Part shown: in pieces, positions 8,936-17,350 of the stretch
Numbering within the stretch: the stretch's first letter is position 1
Layout of the letters: every line of letters starts with the position of its first letter
NCBI GenBank assembly: GCA_902488465.1
Contig: CABTWE010000002.1
Coordinates: 42,705 to 106,704, forward strand
Reading direction: 5' to 3'
DNA length: 64,000 nucleotides
Source of the DNA: an uncultured Tissierellia bacterium
Lineage (GTDB): Bacteria; Bacillota; Clostridia; Tissierellales; Peptoniphilaceae
Translations under genes and position numbers: made by a program
The notes under the pieces: model-generated
What the model saw: only the letters and a program-made list of their open reading frames with translations
Database searches by the model: none
Told to the model about the DNA's origin: nothing

Positions 8936-9945
8936 TTATCGCCTTCTTGTTTCACAACTTCCCCGATTACAACCGGTGCTTCGCCGATTTTTTCCAGTGT
9001 TTGAATAAATTCGTCCTTTGCGTTTTTATCAATTGCAAAAACAAATCCAATTCCCATATTGAATGTTCCGTACATTTCTTTTGTTTCAACTCCGCCCCAT
9101 TCTTGAATCAAGCCAAAAATGTGTGGAGTTTTAATATCTTTGATTGTAACTTTTGCAGCCATACCTTCAGGCATCATTCTTGGAATATTTTCATAGAAAC
9201 CGCCGCCTGTAATGTGGCACATTCCGTGAACTGCATTCGTCTTTAATGCTTCAAATACAGCTTTTTTGTATATTCTTGTCGGTGTCAAAAGGACTTCGTC
9301 GAGCGGTTTATCAAAGCCGTCATAAACTTTCTTTAGGTCAATATTCTTTGTTTTGAGAATTTTTCTGACTAAACTGAATCCGTTTGAGTGAACGCCCGAT
9401 GAAGGAAGTCCCACAAGAACGTCACCGACTTTAACGCTTTTTTCATAGTCGATGATTTCATCTTCTTCAACACATCCGACTGCAAAACCTGCGATGTCAT
9501 ATTCATCTTCTGAATAAAATCCAGGCATTTCAGCTGTTTCTCCGCCGATTAGTGCACATCCGGATTGAACACAACCTTCTGCGACACCTTCAACAATTTC
9601 TGCCATTTTTTCAGCAATGAGTTTTCCTGTTGCAATATAGTCTAGGAAGAACAACGGTTCTGCACCTTGACACAAAATGTCATTTACACACATTGCAACA
9701 GCATCAATTCCGACTGTGTTGTGTATGTCGGTCATAAATGCAAATTTAAGTTTCGTTCCGACACCGTCTGTGCCAGAAACCAAAACAGGTTTTTTGTAAT
9801 CCTTGAGTTTAAATAATCCGCTAAAACCGCCAATGTCGGCCATAACTTCAGGCCTTACTGTTCTTTTAATATGCTCTTTTATAAGTTTTACTTCCTTGTA
9901 GCCTTCGTTCTTATCAACGCCGGCATCTTTGTATGAAATAGCCAT
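8914..9945 (-). CDS. purM: Phosphoribosylformylglycinamidine cyclo-ligase (AIR synthetase) PurM
   Basis: This 343-residue protein of the PurM/SelD-type ATP-binding fold converts FGAM to AIR. Motifs include SGTDGVGTKLKFA, GIDAVAMCVNDILCQGAEPLFFLDYIA and ALIGGETAEMPGFY, followed by GLPSSGVHSNGFSLVRK. Its ATG shares one base with the purF stop (TAATG). Confidence 0.96.
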   Translation of the reverse strand: MAISYKDAGVDKNEGYKEVKLIKEHIKRTVRPEVMADIGGFSGLFKLKDYKKPVLVSGTDGVGTKLKFAFMTDIHNTVGIDAVAMCVNDILCQGAEPLFFLDYIATGKLIAEKMAEIVEGVAEGCVQSGCALIGGETAEMPGFYSEDEYDIAGFAVGCVEEDEIIDYEKSVKVGDVLVGLPSSGVHSNGFSLVRKILKTKNIDLKKVYDGFDKPLDEVLLTPTRIYKKAVFEALKTNAVHGMCHITGGGFYENIPRMMPEGMAAKVTIKDIKTPHIFGLIQEWGGVETKEMYGTFNMGIGFVFAIDKNAKDEFIQTLEKIGEAPVVIGEVVKQEGDKCVIEEL

Positions 9946-11300
9946 TATTCTTCTCCTTTATAAATTGTTCCTTCCGGGAATTTCCCTGTAAAACACCCTT
10001 GTGTAAAATCATCTCCGCCGAAAGCTTTGAAAAGTCCTTCAAGTGAAATATATTCAAGGCTGTCTGCACCGATCATCTTTGTGATTTCATCCTTTGTGTG
10101 CATTGCAGCAACAAGTTCTTCTCTTGTAGGTGTATCCATCATAAGATTTGATGAATATTTAACCATTGGGCATCCAATCCTTACGTGAATTTCCTTTGCA
10201 CCTGCATCTCTAAGCATCTTTACAGTTCTTCTCATTGTCGTTCCTCTAACAATTGAGTCGTCGACCAAAACCAAACGCTTGTTTTGAATATATTCCTTAA
10301 TCGGATTCAACTTAATTTTTACACCCAAATCGCGAAGTTCTTGATTTGGTTGTATGAATGTTCTTCCGACATAACGATTCTTTATAATTCCTTCTGTGTA
10401 TGGGATTCCTGATTCTTCTGAATACCCTACAGCAAAACTTATTCCTGAGTCAGGTGCGCCGATTACCAAATCTGCATCTTGCGGATGTTCTTTTGCCAAA
10501 ATTCTTCCGGCATTTAAACGGCTTAAATAAATGCTCCTTCCGTCGATAATTGAATCCGGTCTTGCGATATAAACCATTTCAAAAACGCCAAGTTTTCTCT
10601 TTGATGCATCGCCTTTTCTAATAATGTCAAGACCTTTGTCTGTTATTCTTATAACTTCGCCCGGCAACACATCTCTCACAAATTTCGCACCTATTGAGTC
10701 GAATGCGCAAGTTTCACTTGCAACAAGATAGCGGCCGTTCAGCTCTCCGATTGAAAGAGGTTTGATTCCGTATGCGTCTCTTGCCGCATAAATCACATTT
10801 TCCGCCATGACAATAAGAGCGTATGAGCCCATAAGCATGTCAAGCGTATCCATAATTGAATGTTCCAAATCCATATTGTAATTTTTTACAATAAGTGTTG
10901 CAATAACTTCAGTATCAAGATTTGATTGGAACATGTAGCCCTTCATTTGTAAATCATTCTTGAGTTTTGCAGCATTTGTTATGCAACCGTCATGAACAAT
11001 TCCAAGTGCGCCATGTCTGTATCCGGCGACGATAGGTTGATTATATGGATATTCAAATCCTTCGCCTCTTGAAGCCATTCTTACGTGACCAATTGCCAAA
11101 TTTCCTCTCATTTGAGCGACTCTGTCATCTTTAAAAACATCGCTCACCAAACCTTGTTCCTTGTAATAATCCATAAGTCCGTTGTTGTAGGTTGCAATAC
11201 CACATGATTGTTGTCCTCTGTGTTGAAGAGCATAAAGCATATAATATAAATATTCTGCAGCACCGTCTTTATCGGAATAAACACCCGCTATACCACTCAT
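9945..11300 (-). CDS. purF: Amidophosphoribosyltransferase PurF with a degenerate glutaminase site
   Basis: This 451-residue protein has an N-terminal Ntn-type glutaminase domain (about 1-230) and a C-terminal phosphoribosyltransferase domain with an intact PRPP loop (VLVDDSIVRGTTM). The family makes phosphoribosylamine from PRPP and glutamine. Seen here: the residue after Met is Ser (MSGIAGV), where the catalytic Cys belongs; the oxyanion-hole Asn of the usual HNG motif is Asp104 (VHDGCITNA); the HVRYPTAG-like segment reads HVRMASRG. The start is firm: CGGAGG lies seven bases upstream and a stop codon lies just before it in frame. The enzyme may use free ammonia, or Ser may substitute; both are inference. 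Confidence 0.92.
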   Translation of the reverse strand: MSGIAGVYSDKDGAAEYLYYMLYALQHRGQQSCGIATYNNGLMDYYKEQGLVSDVFKDDRVAQMRGNLAIGHVRMASRGEGFEYPYNQPIVAGYRHGALGIVHDGCITNAAKLKNDLQMKGYMFQSNLDTEVIATLIVKNYNMDLEHSIMDTLDMLMGSYALIVMAENVIYAARDAYGIKPLSIGELNGRYLVASETCAFDSIGAKFVRDVLPGEVIRITDKGLDIIRKGDASKRKLGVFEMVYIARPDSIIDGRSIYLSRLNAGRILAKEHPQDADLVIGAPDSGISFAVGYSEESGIPYTEGIIKNRYVGRTFIQPNQELRDLGVKIKLNPIKEYIQNKRLVLVDDSIVRGTTMRRTVKMLRDAGAKEIHVRIGCPMVKYSSNLMMDTPTREELVAAMHTKDEITKMIGADSLEYISLEGLFKAFGGDDFTQGCFTGKFPEGTIYKGEE

Positions 11301-11328
11301 TTTAAGTCCTCCGAAATATTATAATAAA

Positions 11329-11808
11329 TTAAGCCTCGAGTTCCTTGTTCATCTCTACTACTTGGTCTTGTAATTCTTTTCTATAATCAACTAATTTGCC
11401 CTTAAGTTCATCATATTTTAAGCTAAGCATTGAAATAGCTAAAAGTGCAGCATTTTCCCCGCCGTCAATTGCAACAGTTGCAACAGGAATACCTTTCGGC
11501 ATTTGTACTACTGATAAAAGTGAATCCATGCCACCCATAACTGATGTCTTTGCCGGAATTCCAATTACCGGAACAATTGTGTTTGCAGCAATAACTCCAC
11601 CCAAATGTGCAGCCTTTCCTGCGATTGCAATAATAACCTCAATTCCTTCTTTTTCTGCTGATTCAGCAAATTCAAAAGCTCTCTTTGGAGTTCTGTGTGC
11701 AGAAATTACCTCCATATGTGTTTCAACATTAAACTTGTCAAAAATTTTCTTTGCTTTTTCTGCGATTTCTCTGTCAGAAATGCTTCCCATAATAATAGCT
11801 GCCTTCAA
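11329..11808 (-). CDS. purE: N5-CAIR mutase PurE (class I)
   Basis: This 159-residue protein carries the PurE signatures MGSISDREIAEKA, SAHRTP and AGKAAHLGGVIAA. It rearranges N5-carboxy-AIR to CAIR. It is the first gene of the operon, behind the riboswitch, with AGGAGG seven bases before the ATG. No purK, purC, purB, purD or purL is present in this window, so they must lie elsewhere. The C-terminal tail (VDYRKELQDQVVEMNKELEA) is charged. Confidence 0.95.
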   Translation of the reverse strand: MKAAIIMGSISDREIAEKAKKIFDKFNVETHMEVISAHRTPKRAFEFAESAEKEGIEVIIAIAGKAAHLGGVIAANTIVPVIGIPAKTSVMGGMDSLLSVVQMPKGIPVATVAIDGGENAALLAISMLSLKYDELKGKLVDYRKELQDQVVEMNKELEA

Positions 11809-11848
11809 TTTAATACCTCCTCAAAAATTGAATCGTTAAAATAAAATA

Positions 11849-11885
11849 AGCCCGAACGGATAGGAAAAACCTACCCGCCCGGGCT
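11849..11885 (-). terminator. Riboswitch-controlled terminator before purE
   Basis: A 16-bp stem (AGCCCGGGCGGGTAGG paired through G.U pairs with CCTATCCGTTCGGGCT), with a TTTTT loop, is followed by an AT-rich run. Its left arm includes the conserved AAAAGCCCGGG of the ykkC aptamer, so terminator and aptamer cannot both form. Confidence 0.85.
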
Positions 11886-11962
11886 TTTCTCCCTTCGGTG
11901 TAGAGAAGATTGCTCTTCTCTTGTATCGCTCGGTCCTTCCATGGGTGGATCCCTAGATACAC
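11871..11962 (-). promoter_or_regulatory. ykkC-family riboswitch, PRPP subtype (inferred), upstream of purE
   Basis: Read on the minus strand, the leader has the ykkC core: CTAGGGATCC, then GGACCGAGCGATAC closing a GTATC/GATAC stem, then a perfect AGAGAAGA/TCTTCTCT hairpin, then ACACCGAAGGGAG and AAAAGCCCGGG. Subtype 2b of this family senses PRPP and sits before purine genes, whereas guanidine and ppGpp subtypes precede other genes, so the purE context favours PRPP. The 3' aptamer strand is shared with the terminator stem below, so ligand binding should block termination (an ON switch). Confidence 0.85.
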
Positions 11963-11980
11963 TTTTTCAAAAAAATTTAA

Positions 11981-12994
11981 TTAAAATCTTTTTTTATATT
12001 CCTCTGACAAAATATCATTTATCTCATAGTTTTTATAATATTCCATCGGAGTCGGGTCAGCTTCAGGAACGAAAAATATAACCGCATCTTTCATAAGATA
12101 CATATTTAAATCTCCGAACATAAATTGACCTTTTTTATAGCTTTCTTTTAGTTTGTTTACAATCGATTCTCTATCTTTCCAAGACACCCTTATAAAATCA
12201 TCCGGATTTAAAACAGTTCCCTTCTTTAAGTCAAAATTTATCGAATTGAAAATCTTTCTTTTCTTTTTGCCTTTTTCCAAGAACCCGTCAAAGATAACAC
12301 TCAGAAAGTTTTTATCGTAAATCCCGATGTCGTATTTAACATACAAATTGTCGTATTCATATTTGTCAAAAGTATCTTTTATATATGCTTCAAGTTTTTT
12401 ATTCACAAAAGATTGCTTTTGATTCTCAACATAAGGATATACAATATAGGTTGACTTCAGCGGAACAGCCTTTTTGGAAACTTTCTTTATGTTTCCGTCA
12501 GCGTCTTTTTCATTCACTTTATTTATTTCATAAATATATTTGCTGTAGACTTTAGGCATTATATCTTCAATCTTATATCTGAAATATAAGTTGTCGTTTA
12601 AATAAAACACATCGAGGTCCAAAACATAATAAAAGAAAATATGAGGAACATACGTTACTCCGTCTTTTATATCCGGACTAAGATACAATTTTATTTGATC
12701 GCCATATCTGTTTTTATAGTTGTCCTGACCGACCGTTAAAGTTGCTTTAAACATTCCCTTTGACACAGAAATGTTGCCTTTTCCATTCCAATGAACATCA
12801 AAGCCCAGTGTTTCACACGTTTCACGAAGCGGAATCATATAGATCGTTTCGCCGGTTGAATCACTGACACTATAGGGTTTTATTTTGTATTCGTGATCTT
12901 TTATGCCTGTCATCTTACTTATTTCAGTTTCCGCTTTAACGGCAAAACTAAAAAAAAGTACAAACAACAGAACTGTTAAAAAACGTTTTTTCAT
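11981..12994 (-). CDS. Secreted protein: copper-amine-oxidase-N-like domain plus DUF3298/RsiV-like region
   Basis: This 337-residue protein has a signal peptide (MKKRFLTVLLFVLFFSFAVKA). Residues about 45-135 resemble the copper amine oxidase N-terminal domain found in many clostridial surface proteins (MIPLRETCETLGFDVHWN). The C-terminal half has features of the DUF3298 group (ENQKQSFVNKKLEAYIKDTFD, KKGTVLNPDDFI). It is probably extracellular. It lies just upstream of the purine leader on the same strand, with no obvious terminator between them. Function unknown. Confidence 0.75.
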   Translation of the reverse strand: MKKRFLTVLLFVLFFSFAVKAETEISKMTGIKDHEYKIKPYSVSDSTGETIYMIPLRETCETLGFDVHWNGKGNISVSKGMFKATLTVGQDNYKNRYGDQIKLYLSPDIKDGVTYVPHIFFYYVLDLDVFYLNDNLYFRYKIEDIMPKVYSKYIYEINKVNEKDADGNIKKVSKKAVPLKSTYIVYPYVENQKQSFVNKKLEAYIKDTFDKYEYDNLYVKYDIGIYDKNFLSVIFDGFLEKGKKKRKIFNSINFDLKKGTVLNPDDFIRVSWKDRESIVNKLKESYKKGQFMFGDLNMYLMKDAVIFFVPEADPTPMEYYKNYEINDILSEEYKKRF

Positions 12995-13114
12995 TTCAAC
13001 CCCCTATTATATGAGTCTTGCGACCAGGTCCTTTCTACAAAAATAAATAAAAATAAATATCAACCGTACAACTCAATTGTATCACATTTAAATGAAAAAT
13101 AAAAGTCTTTTTTA

Positions 13115-14014
13115 TTAATCATCAAAACTTTTCCAATGAAAACCGAACACTTGGTGTGCACTTGAAACAATCATAAATGCATTTTTGTCCAAATCTTTCA
13201 AGTGGTTCTTCAGCTTGATAAAGTCACGGTTTGTTACTACTGTTTGAACAATCGTTCTTTTTTCCATTGTATAAGCACCGGTTGCTTCATATATTGTCGC
13301 ACTTCTTCCAAGAAGAATAAGGAACGAACTGACATCCTTAGGATGTTCGGTTGCAATAAAACAAAGCTTTCCGGCTGTGAGGCCATCTATTGTGTAGTCA
13401 ATTATGAGTCCGTTCATTATAACTCCAATTAGACAAAATAGTGCAATTTCAACACCATAAGTAAAACCAACGGCAAGAGTTATTAAAAAGTCCGTTACAA
13501 GGCACCCTTTCCCAAGATCGAGCCCCAAATACTTATATAAAACCTTAGCAATTATGTCAGAGCCGCCCGTTGAGGCTCCTTGATTTAAAACAAATCCGAC
13601 TCCTATGCCGTAGATAAGAACAGCTACAACTAAATTCAAGAATGTATTTTGTACAATCGGTGCATTCATTGGAATCAAAATTTCCAAAACCCAAACCGTA
13701 CCCGAAAGTGCAAGAGTCGATATGACGGTTAAAAATCCAAATTTATTCCCTATTAATATAAATCCAATAATAAATAATACTGCGTTTACAATAAGTAGAA
13801 GCGGTCCAGTGTCGAGCGGTAAAAGTTTTGCAAGAATAAGTGCAAGTCCGGTCGCTCCACCAAGAGAGAGATTGCTCGGTAAAAGAAAGAAATGAATTGA
13901 CGCCGCAATCATTAGAACTCCGATGATAATAAATGCCACTTGTTTTTTACTTATTGAAGAATTTTGTTTAATAATATTTTCGACTTTTTGGAGTCGATTT
14001 TGTTTTTCACTCAT
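13115..14014 (-). CDS. YitT family membrane protein with DUF2179 tail
   Basis: This 299-residue protein has five to six membrane helices and a cytoplasmic C-terminal domain (GRSATIYEATGAYTMEKRTI) typical of DUF2179, an ACT-like fold. The GGSDIIAK segment is characteristic of YitT proteins. A start 17 codons upstream is possible, but the ATG chosen is preceded by AGAGGT. The substrate is unknown for the family. Confidence 0.85.
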   Translation of the reverse strand: MSEKQNRLQKVENIIKQNSSISKKQVAFIIIGVLMIAASIHFFLLPSNLSLGGATGLALILAKLLPLDTGPLLLIVNAVLFIIGFILIGNKFGFLTVISTLALSGTVWVLEILIPMNAPIVQNTFLNLVVAVLIYGIGVGFVLNQGASTGGSDIIAKVLYKYLGLDLGKGCLVTDFLITLAVGFTYGVEIALFCLIGVIMNGLIIDYTIDGLTAGKLCFIATEHPKDVSSFLILLGRSATIYEATGAYTMEKRTIVQTVVTNRDFIKLKNHLKDLDKNAFMIVSSAHQVFGFHWKSFDD

Positions 14015-14028
14015 AATTACCTCTATGT

Positions 14029-14096
14029 AATGAAAAGACGCGAGAATCAAACAAATCTCGTCCAAGCTCTGTCAAATTAACTTCGCGTCCTTCATT
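14029..14096 (-). promoter_or_regulatory. Leader with two mutually exclusive stems before the YitT gene
   Basis: On the minus strand GACGCGA pairs with TCGCGTC across about 50 nt, while CGAGA pairs with TCTCG inside; the two stems share TCG, so only one can form. A TCTTTTC run follows. It could be a terminator for gcvPB, an attenuator for the YitT gene, or chance. Confidence 0.35.
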
Positions 14097-14112
14097 TTAT
14101 TAAAAATTTATT

Positions 14113-15582
14113 TTATTCTTTTTCTTTTTCGTATCTTACGATAGGTTTTCTTGCTGCCAATGTTTCGTCAGGTCTTGATACCTCAGTTGTAAGAGGTGAT
14201 TGTTTCAAGCTTTCCGGATTTTCTTTTGCAGTCTTTGCAATATCAATAAGAGCAGCAGCAAATTCTTCCAAACTTTCCTTGGATTCTGTTTCAGTCGGTT
14301 CAACCATAAGTGCTTCGTTCACAATTAGTGGGAAGTATACTGTTGGTGGATGGAATCCTCTGTCGATAAGTCCTTTTGCAACATCGAGAGTTGTTACACC
14401 TGACTTTTCGTAGTCTTTTAATCCACCCAATACAAATTCATGTTTGTAAAGTGTATCAACCGGAACATTATAGTAATCCTTAACAAGGTGGAAGAGATAG
14501 TTTGCATTTAAAACAGCTCTTTCAGAAGCTTGTTTTAAACCGTCTGAACCCATGCTCAAAATGTAAGAATAAGTTCTTACAAGAACAGCGAAATGTCCAT
14601 AGAAATTCTTCATCTTTCCGATGGAGTATTCCTTATCATAGTTCAAGTGGAATTTGTCGCCGTCTTTTTCAATTACCGGAACAGGAAGGAATTCTTCGAG
14701 TTCTTTCTTTACACCGACCGGTCCTGCACCAGGTCCCCCGCCTCCGTGTGGAGTTGAGAAAGTCTTGTGAACGTTAAAGTGAATAACGTCAAATCCCATT
14801 TTACCAGGTCTGCAGTGTCCCATGATAGCATTTGCATTTGCACCGTCATAGTAGCAAAGTCCGCCTGCTTCATGGATTATGCCTGTGATTTCCTTTATGT
14901 GTTGGTCAAAAATTCCAAGTGTGTTCGGGTTTGTAAGCATAAGTCCTGCTGTATCGTCGCCGACTGCAGCTCTCAGTGCATCCAAATCAACCAAACCGTT
15001 TTCATCACTTGGAACTTCAACAGGAATCAATCCTGAAACTGCAGAAGTTGCAGGGTTTGTTCCGTGTGCTGAGTCAGGTACGATAACCTTATTTCTCTTT
15101 GTATCACCATTCTTTTCATGGTAAGCCTTAATAATCTTTATACCTGTGAGTTCTCCTTGAGCACCTGCACCCGGTTGAAGTGTAACGGCGTCCATTCCGG
15201 CAATTTCTTTTAGTTGTTCTTGAAGATTGTACATAAGCTCAAGAGCTCCTTGAACTTCATCTTCATCTTGATACGGGTGAATGCCCGCAAAGCCCGGAAG
15301 AGCAGCCATTTCTTCATTTATTCTAGGATTGTACTTCATTGTACAACTTCCAAGCGGATATAGTCCTGTGTCAACTCCGTAGTTTTTGTTCGAAAGATTT
15401 GTAAAGTGTCTGATGACATCAACTTCACTTACTTCCGGTAAATTCGGACATGAGTCCGCAAGATATTTTTCCGGAATTGCACTCTTTAAATCAGTTTCTT
15501 CAACGTCAAGAGGTGGTAAATTATAGCCCTTTCTTCCCGGAGTAGAAACTTCAAAAATTAATTTATCATATTTTCTAAACAT
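14113..15582 (-). CDS. gcvPB: Glycine dehydrogenase (decarboxylating) subunit 2, GcvPB
   Basis: This 489-residue subunit carries the PLP lysine in HFNVHKTFSTPHGGGGPGAG. With GcvPA it forms the P-protein, which decarboxylates glycine and loads aminomethyl onto lipoyl-GcvH. The ATG overlaps the gcvPA stop by one base (TAATG). It is the last gene of the gcvT-H-PA-PB operon. No gcvL (dihydrolipoyl dehydrogenase) follows in this window. Confidence 0.96.
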   Translation of the reverse strand: MFRKYDKLIFEVSTPGRKGYNLPPLDVEETDLKSAIPEKYLADSCPNLPEVSEVDVIRHFTNLSNKNYGVDTGLYPLGSCTMKYNPRINEEMAALPGFAGIHPYQDEDEVQGALELMYNLQEQLKEIAGMDAVTLQPGAGAQGELTGIKIIKAYHEKNGDTKRNKVIVPDSAHGTNPATSAVSGLIPVEVPSDENGLVDLDALRAAVGDDTAGLMLTNPNTLGIFDQHIKEITGIIHEAGGLCYYDGANANAIMGHCRPGKMGFDVIHFNVHKTFSTPHGGGGPGAGPVGVKKELEEFLPVPVIEKDGDKFHLNYDKEYSIGKMKNFYGHFAVLVRTYSYILSMGSDGLKQASERAVLNANYLFHLVKDYYNVPVDTLYKHEFVLGGLKDYEKSGVTTLDVAKGLIDRGFHPPTVYFPLIVNEALMVEPTETESKESLEEFAAALIDIAKTAKENPESLKQSPLTTEVSRPDETLAARKPIVRYEKEKE

Positions 15583-16916
15583 TATTTCCCTCCTAAAAGT
15601 TCTACTAATCTGTCCATTTCTTGTTTAGTACGTTTTTCAGTAACAGCAAACATTACGTTGTCATAGCCTTTGAAGAATCTCTTTAGTCCGAAACCACCGA
15701 TCATTTCTTTGTCTTTCAAGAGCTCTCTTTGCTTGTCAGCCGTTAATCCTTCAACTACAAATTCTTTAAAGAACGGTTGATTCCATTTGAGCTTAAAGCC
15801 TTTTTCTTCAAGTTTTGATTGGAGATAGTGAGCCTTTGACATAGATTGAATTGCGACTTCTCTGAGACCTTGTTTGCCTAAAAGACACATATAAATTGTT
15901 GCTGCAAGTGTATTTACACCTTGGTTTGAACAAATATTTGAAGTTGCTTTTTCACGACGTATATGTTGTTCTCTTGCTGTTAATGTCAAAACATAGCAGC
16001 GTTTACCGTTGCTGTCGACAGTTTGACCGACAATTCTGCCCGGCATCTTTCTAAGGAACTTTTCGGTTGTACACATAAATCCGAGGAGCGGTCCTCCGAA
16101 TTCTGTTGCTATACCGAGAGCTTGTCCTTCACCAATTACAACATCCGCACCCATATCGCCAGGTTTTTTCAAAACGCCTAAGCTGATTGGATCAACTGCT
16201 GCGACAAATGAGGCTTTCTTTGCGGTGTGTGTTATGTTTGCACATTCTTCTAAATCTTCGATAATACCGAAGAAGTTAGGGCTTTGAACCATAACGCAAG
16301 CTACATCGTCATCAATTTTATTTTTTAAATCTTCAATATCAGTAATTCCGTCTTTTTCTTTGATAAGAACTACTTCGATACCTTGTCCTTTTGCATAATT
16401 ATCCAAAACTTTTCTTGAGCTTGGATTCAATGTTTCACTTACTAAAACTTTATTCTTTTTATTGACCGTTGCACACATTATAGCAGCTTCAACCACAGCG
16501 TTTGAATGGTCGTAAACGGAAGCGTTAGCAACTTCCATTCCGGTCAAATCGCATAGAAGTGTTTGGAACTCGAAAATGTATTGTAAAGTTCCTTGTGATA
16601 CTTCAGGTTGATATGGTGTGTATGATGTTAAGAATTCTCCACGGCTTACAATCGGAGCTATAATGCTTGGAATGTAGTGATCATAGAGTCCTGCGCCGAG
16701 GAATGAAGGAACATCCGCAGATGAAAGATTTTTCTTTGCGAGCTTTCCGATAATGTTTCTAACTTCAATTTCGGATTTTGCTTTCGGCAAATTCAAAGCT
16801 TCCTTCATTCTCATGCTTTCAGGAACGTCTGAATATAAATCATCTACACTTTCCAAACCGATAGCTTCGAGCATGCTCTTAATATCGTTGTCGGTATGTG
16901 GTAGATATGGATGCAT
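15582..16916 (-). CDS. gcvPA: Glycine dehydrogenase (decarboxylating) subunit 1, GcvPA
   Basis: This 444-residue subunit starts MHPYLPHTDNDIKSMLEAIG. Motifs include FLGAGLYDHYIPSI, PYQPEVSQGTLQYIFEFQT and EFGGPLLGFM. The chosen ATG lies one base after the gcvH stop, with an AGAGGAA ribosome site inside gcvH; a longer in-frame extension would run into gcvH. It forms an alpha2beta2 P-protein with GcvPB. Confidence 0.96.
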   Translation of the reverse strand: MHPYLPHTDNDIKSMLEAIGLESVDDLYSDVPESMRMKEALNLPKAKSEIEVRNIIGKLAKKNLSSADVPSFLGAGLYDHYIPSIIAPIVSRGEFLTSYTPYQPEVSQGTLQYIFEFQTLLCDLTGMEVANASVYDHSNAVVEAAIMCATVNKKNKVLVSETLNPSSRKVLDNYAKGQGIEVVLIKEKDGITDIEDLKNKIDDDVACVMVQSPNFFGIIEDLEECANITHTAKKASFVAAVDPISLGVLKKPGDMGADVVIGEGQALGIATEFGGPLLGFMCTTEKFLRKMPGRIVGQTVDSNGKRCYVLTLTAREQHIRREKATSNICSNQGVNTLAATIYMCLLGKQGLREVAIQSMSKAHYLQSKLEEKGFKLKWNQPFFKEFVVEGLTADKQRELLKDKEMIGGFGLKRFFKGYDNVMFAVTEKRTKQEMDRLVELLGGK

Positions 16917-16917
16917 T

Positions 16918-17301
16918 CTATGCTTCCTCTTGTAAGAATTTTTCATAATCTGCAGCTGACATAAGTTCATTTACATCGTCTGCATTTTCCATTTTGATTT
17001 TGCAAATCCAAGCATCGTATGGCTTTTCATTTAACATTTCAGGAGCATCTTCAAGTTCTTCGTTTACTTCAACAACTGTTCCTGCTACAGGTGCAAATAA
17101 ATCACTTGCTGCCTTTGTTGATTCAATTGCTGCAACTGAATCGCCTGCTTCGAACTCATCATCTTCTTCCGGTAATTCAACGTAAACGATTTCTCCCAAG
17201 TGTTCTTGTGCGTAATCGCAAAGTCCTATATATGCTTCTTCCCCTTCAACTTTTAACCATTCGTGGTCCTTTGTGTAAAATAAATCTTTTTTAACTTCCA
17301 T
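16918..17301 (-). CDS. gcvH: Glycine cleavage system H protein
   Basis: This 127-residue lipoyl carrier has the lipoylation site in AAIESTKAASDLFAP (Lys63). It opens with KKDLFYTKDHEWLKVEG, typical of GcvH. It shuttles the aminomethyl group between the P and T proteins. It lies between gcvT and gcvPA. Confidence 0.97.
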   Translation of the reverse strand: MEVKKDLFYTKDHEWLKVEGEEAYIGLCDYAQEHLGEIVYVELPEEDDEFEAGDSVAAIESTKAASDLFAPVAGTVVEVNEELEDAPEMLNEKPYDAWICKIKMENADDVNELMSAADYEKFLQEEA

Positions 17302-17350
17302 TGTAATCCTCCTTATATTGGCTTTTCGCCTTAATTTATTACATCACAAA

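Noticed and set aside
12995..13114. Shared AGAAAGGACC motif with the rplM leader
   Set aside because: Ten bases containing a Shine-Dalgarno-like core are expected by chance in AT-rich leaders; flanks do not match and no common fold is seen.
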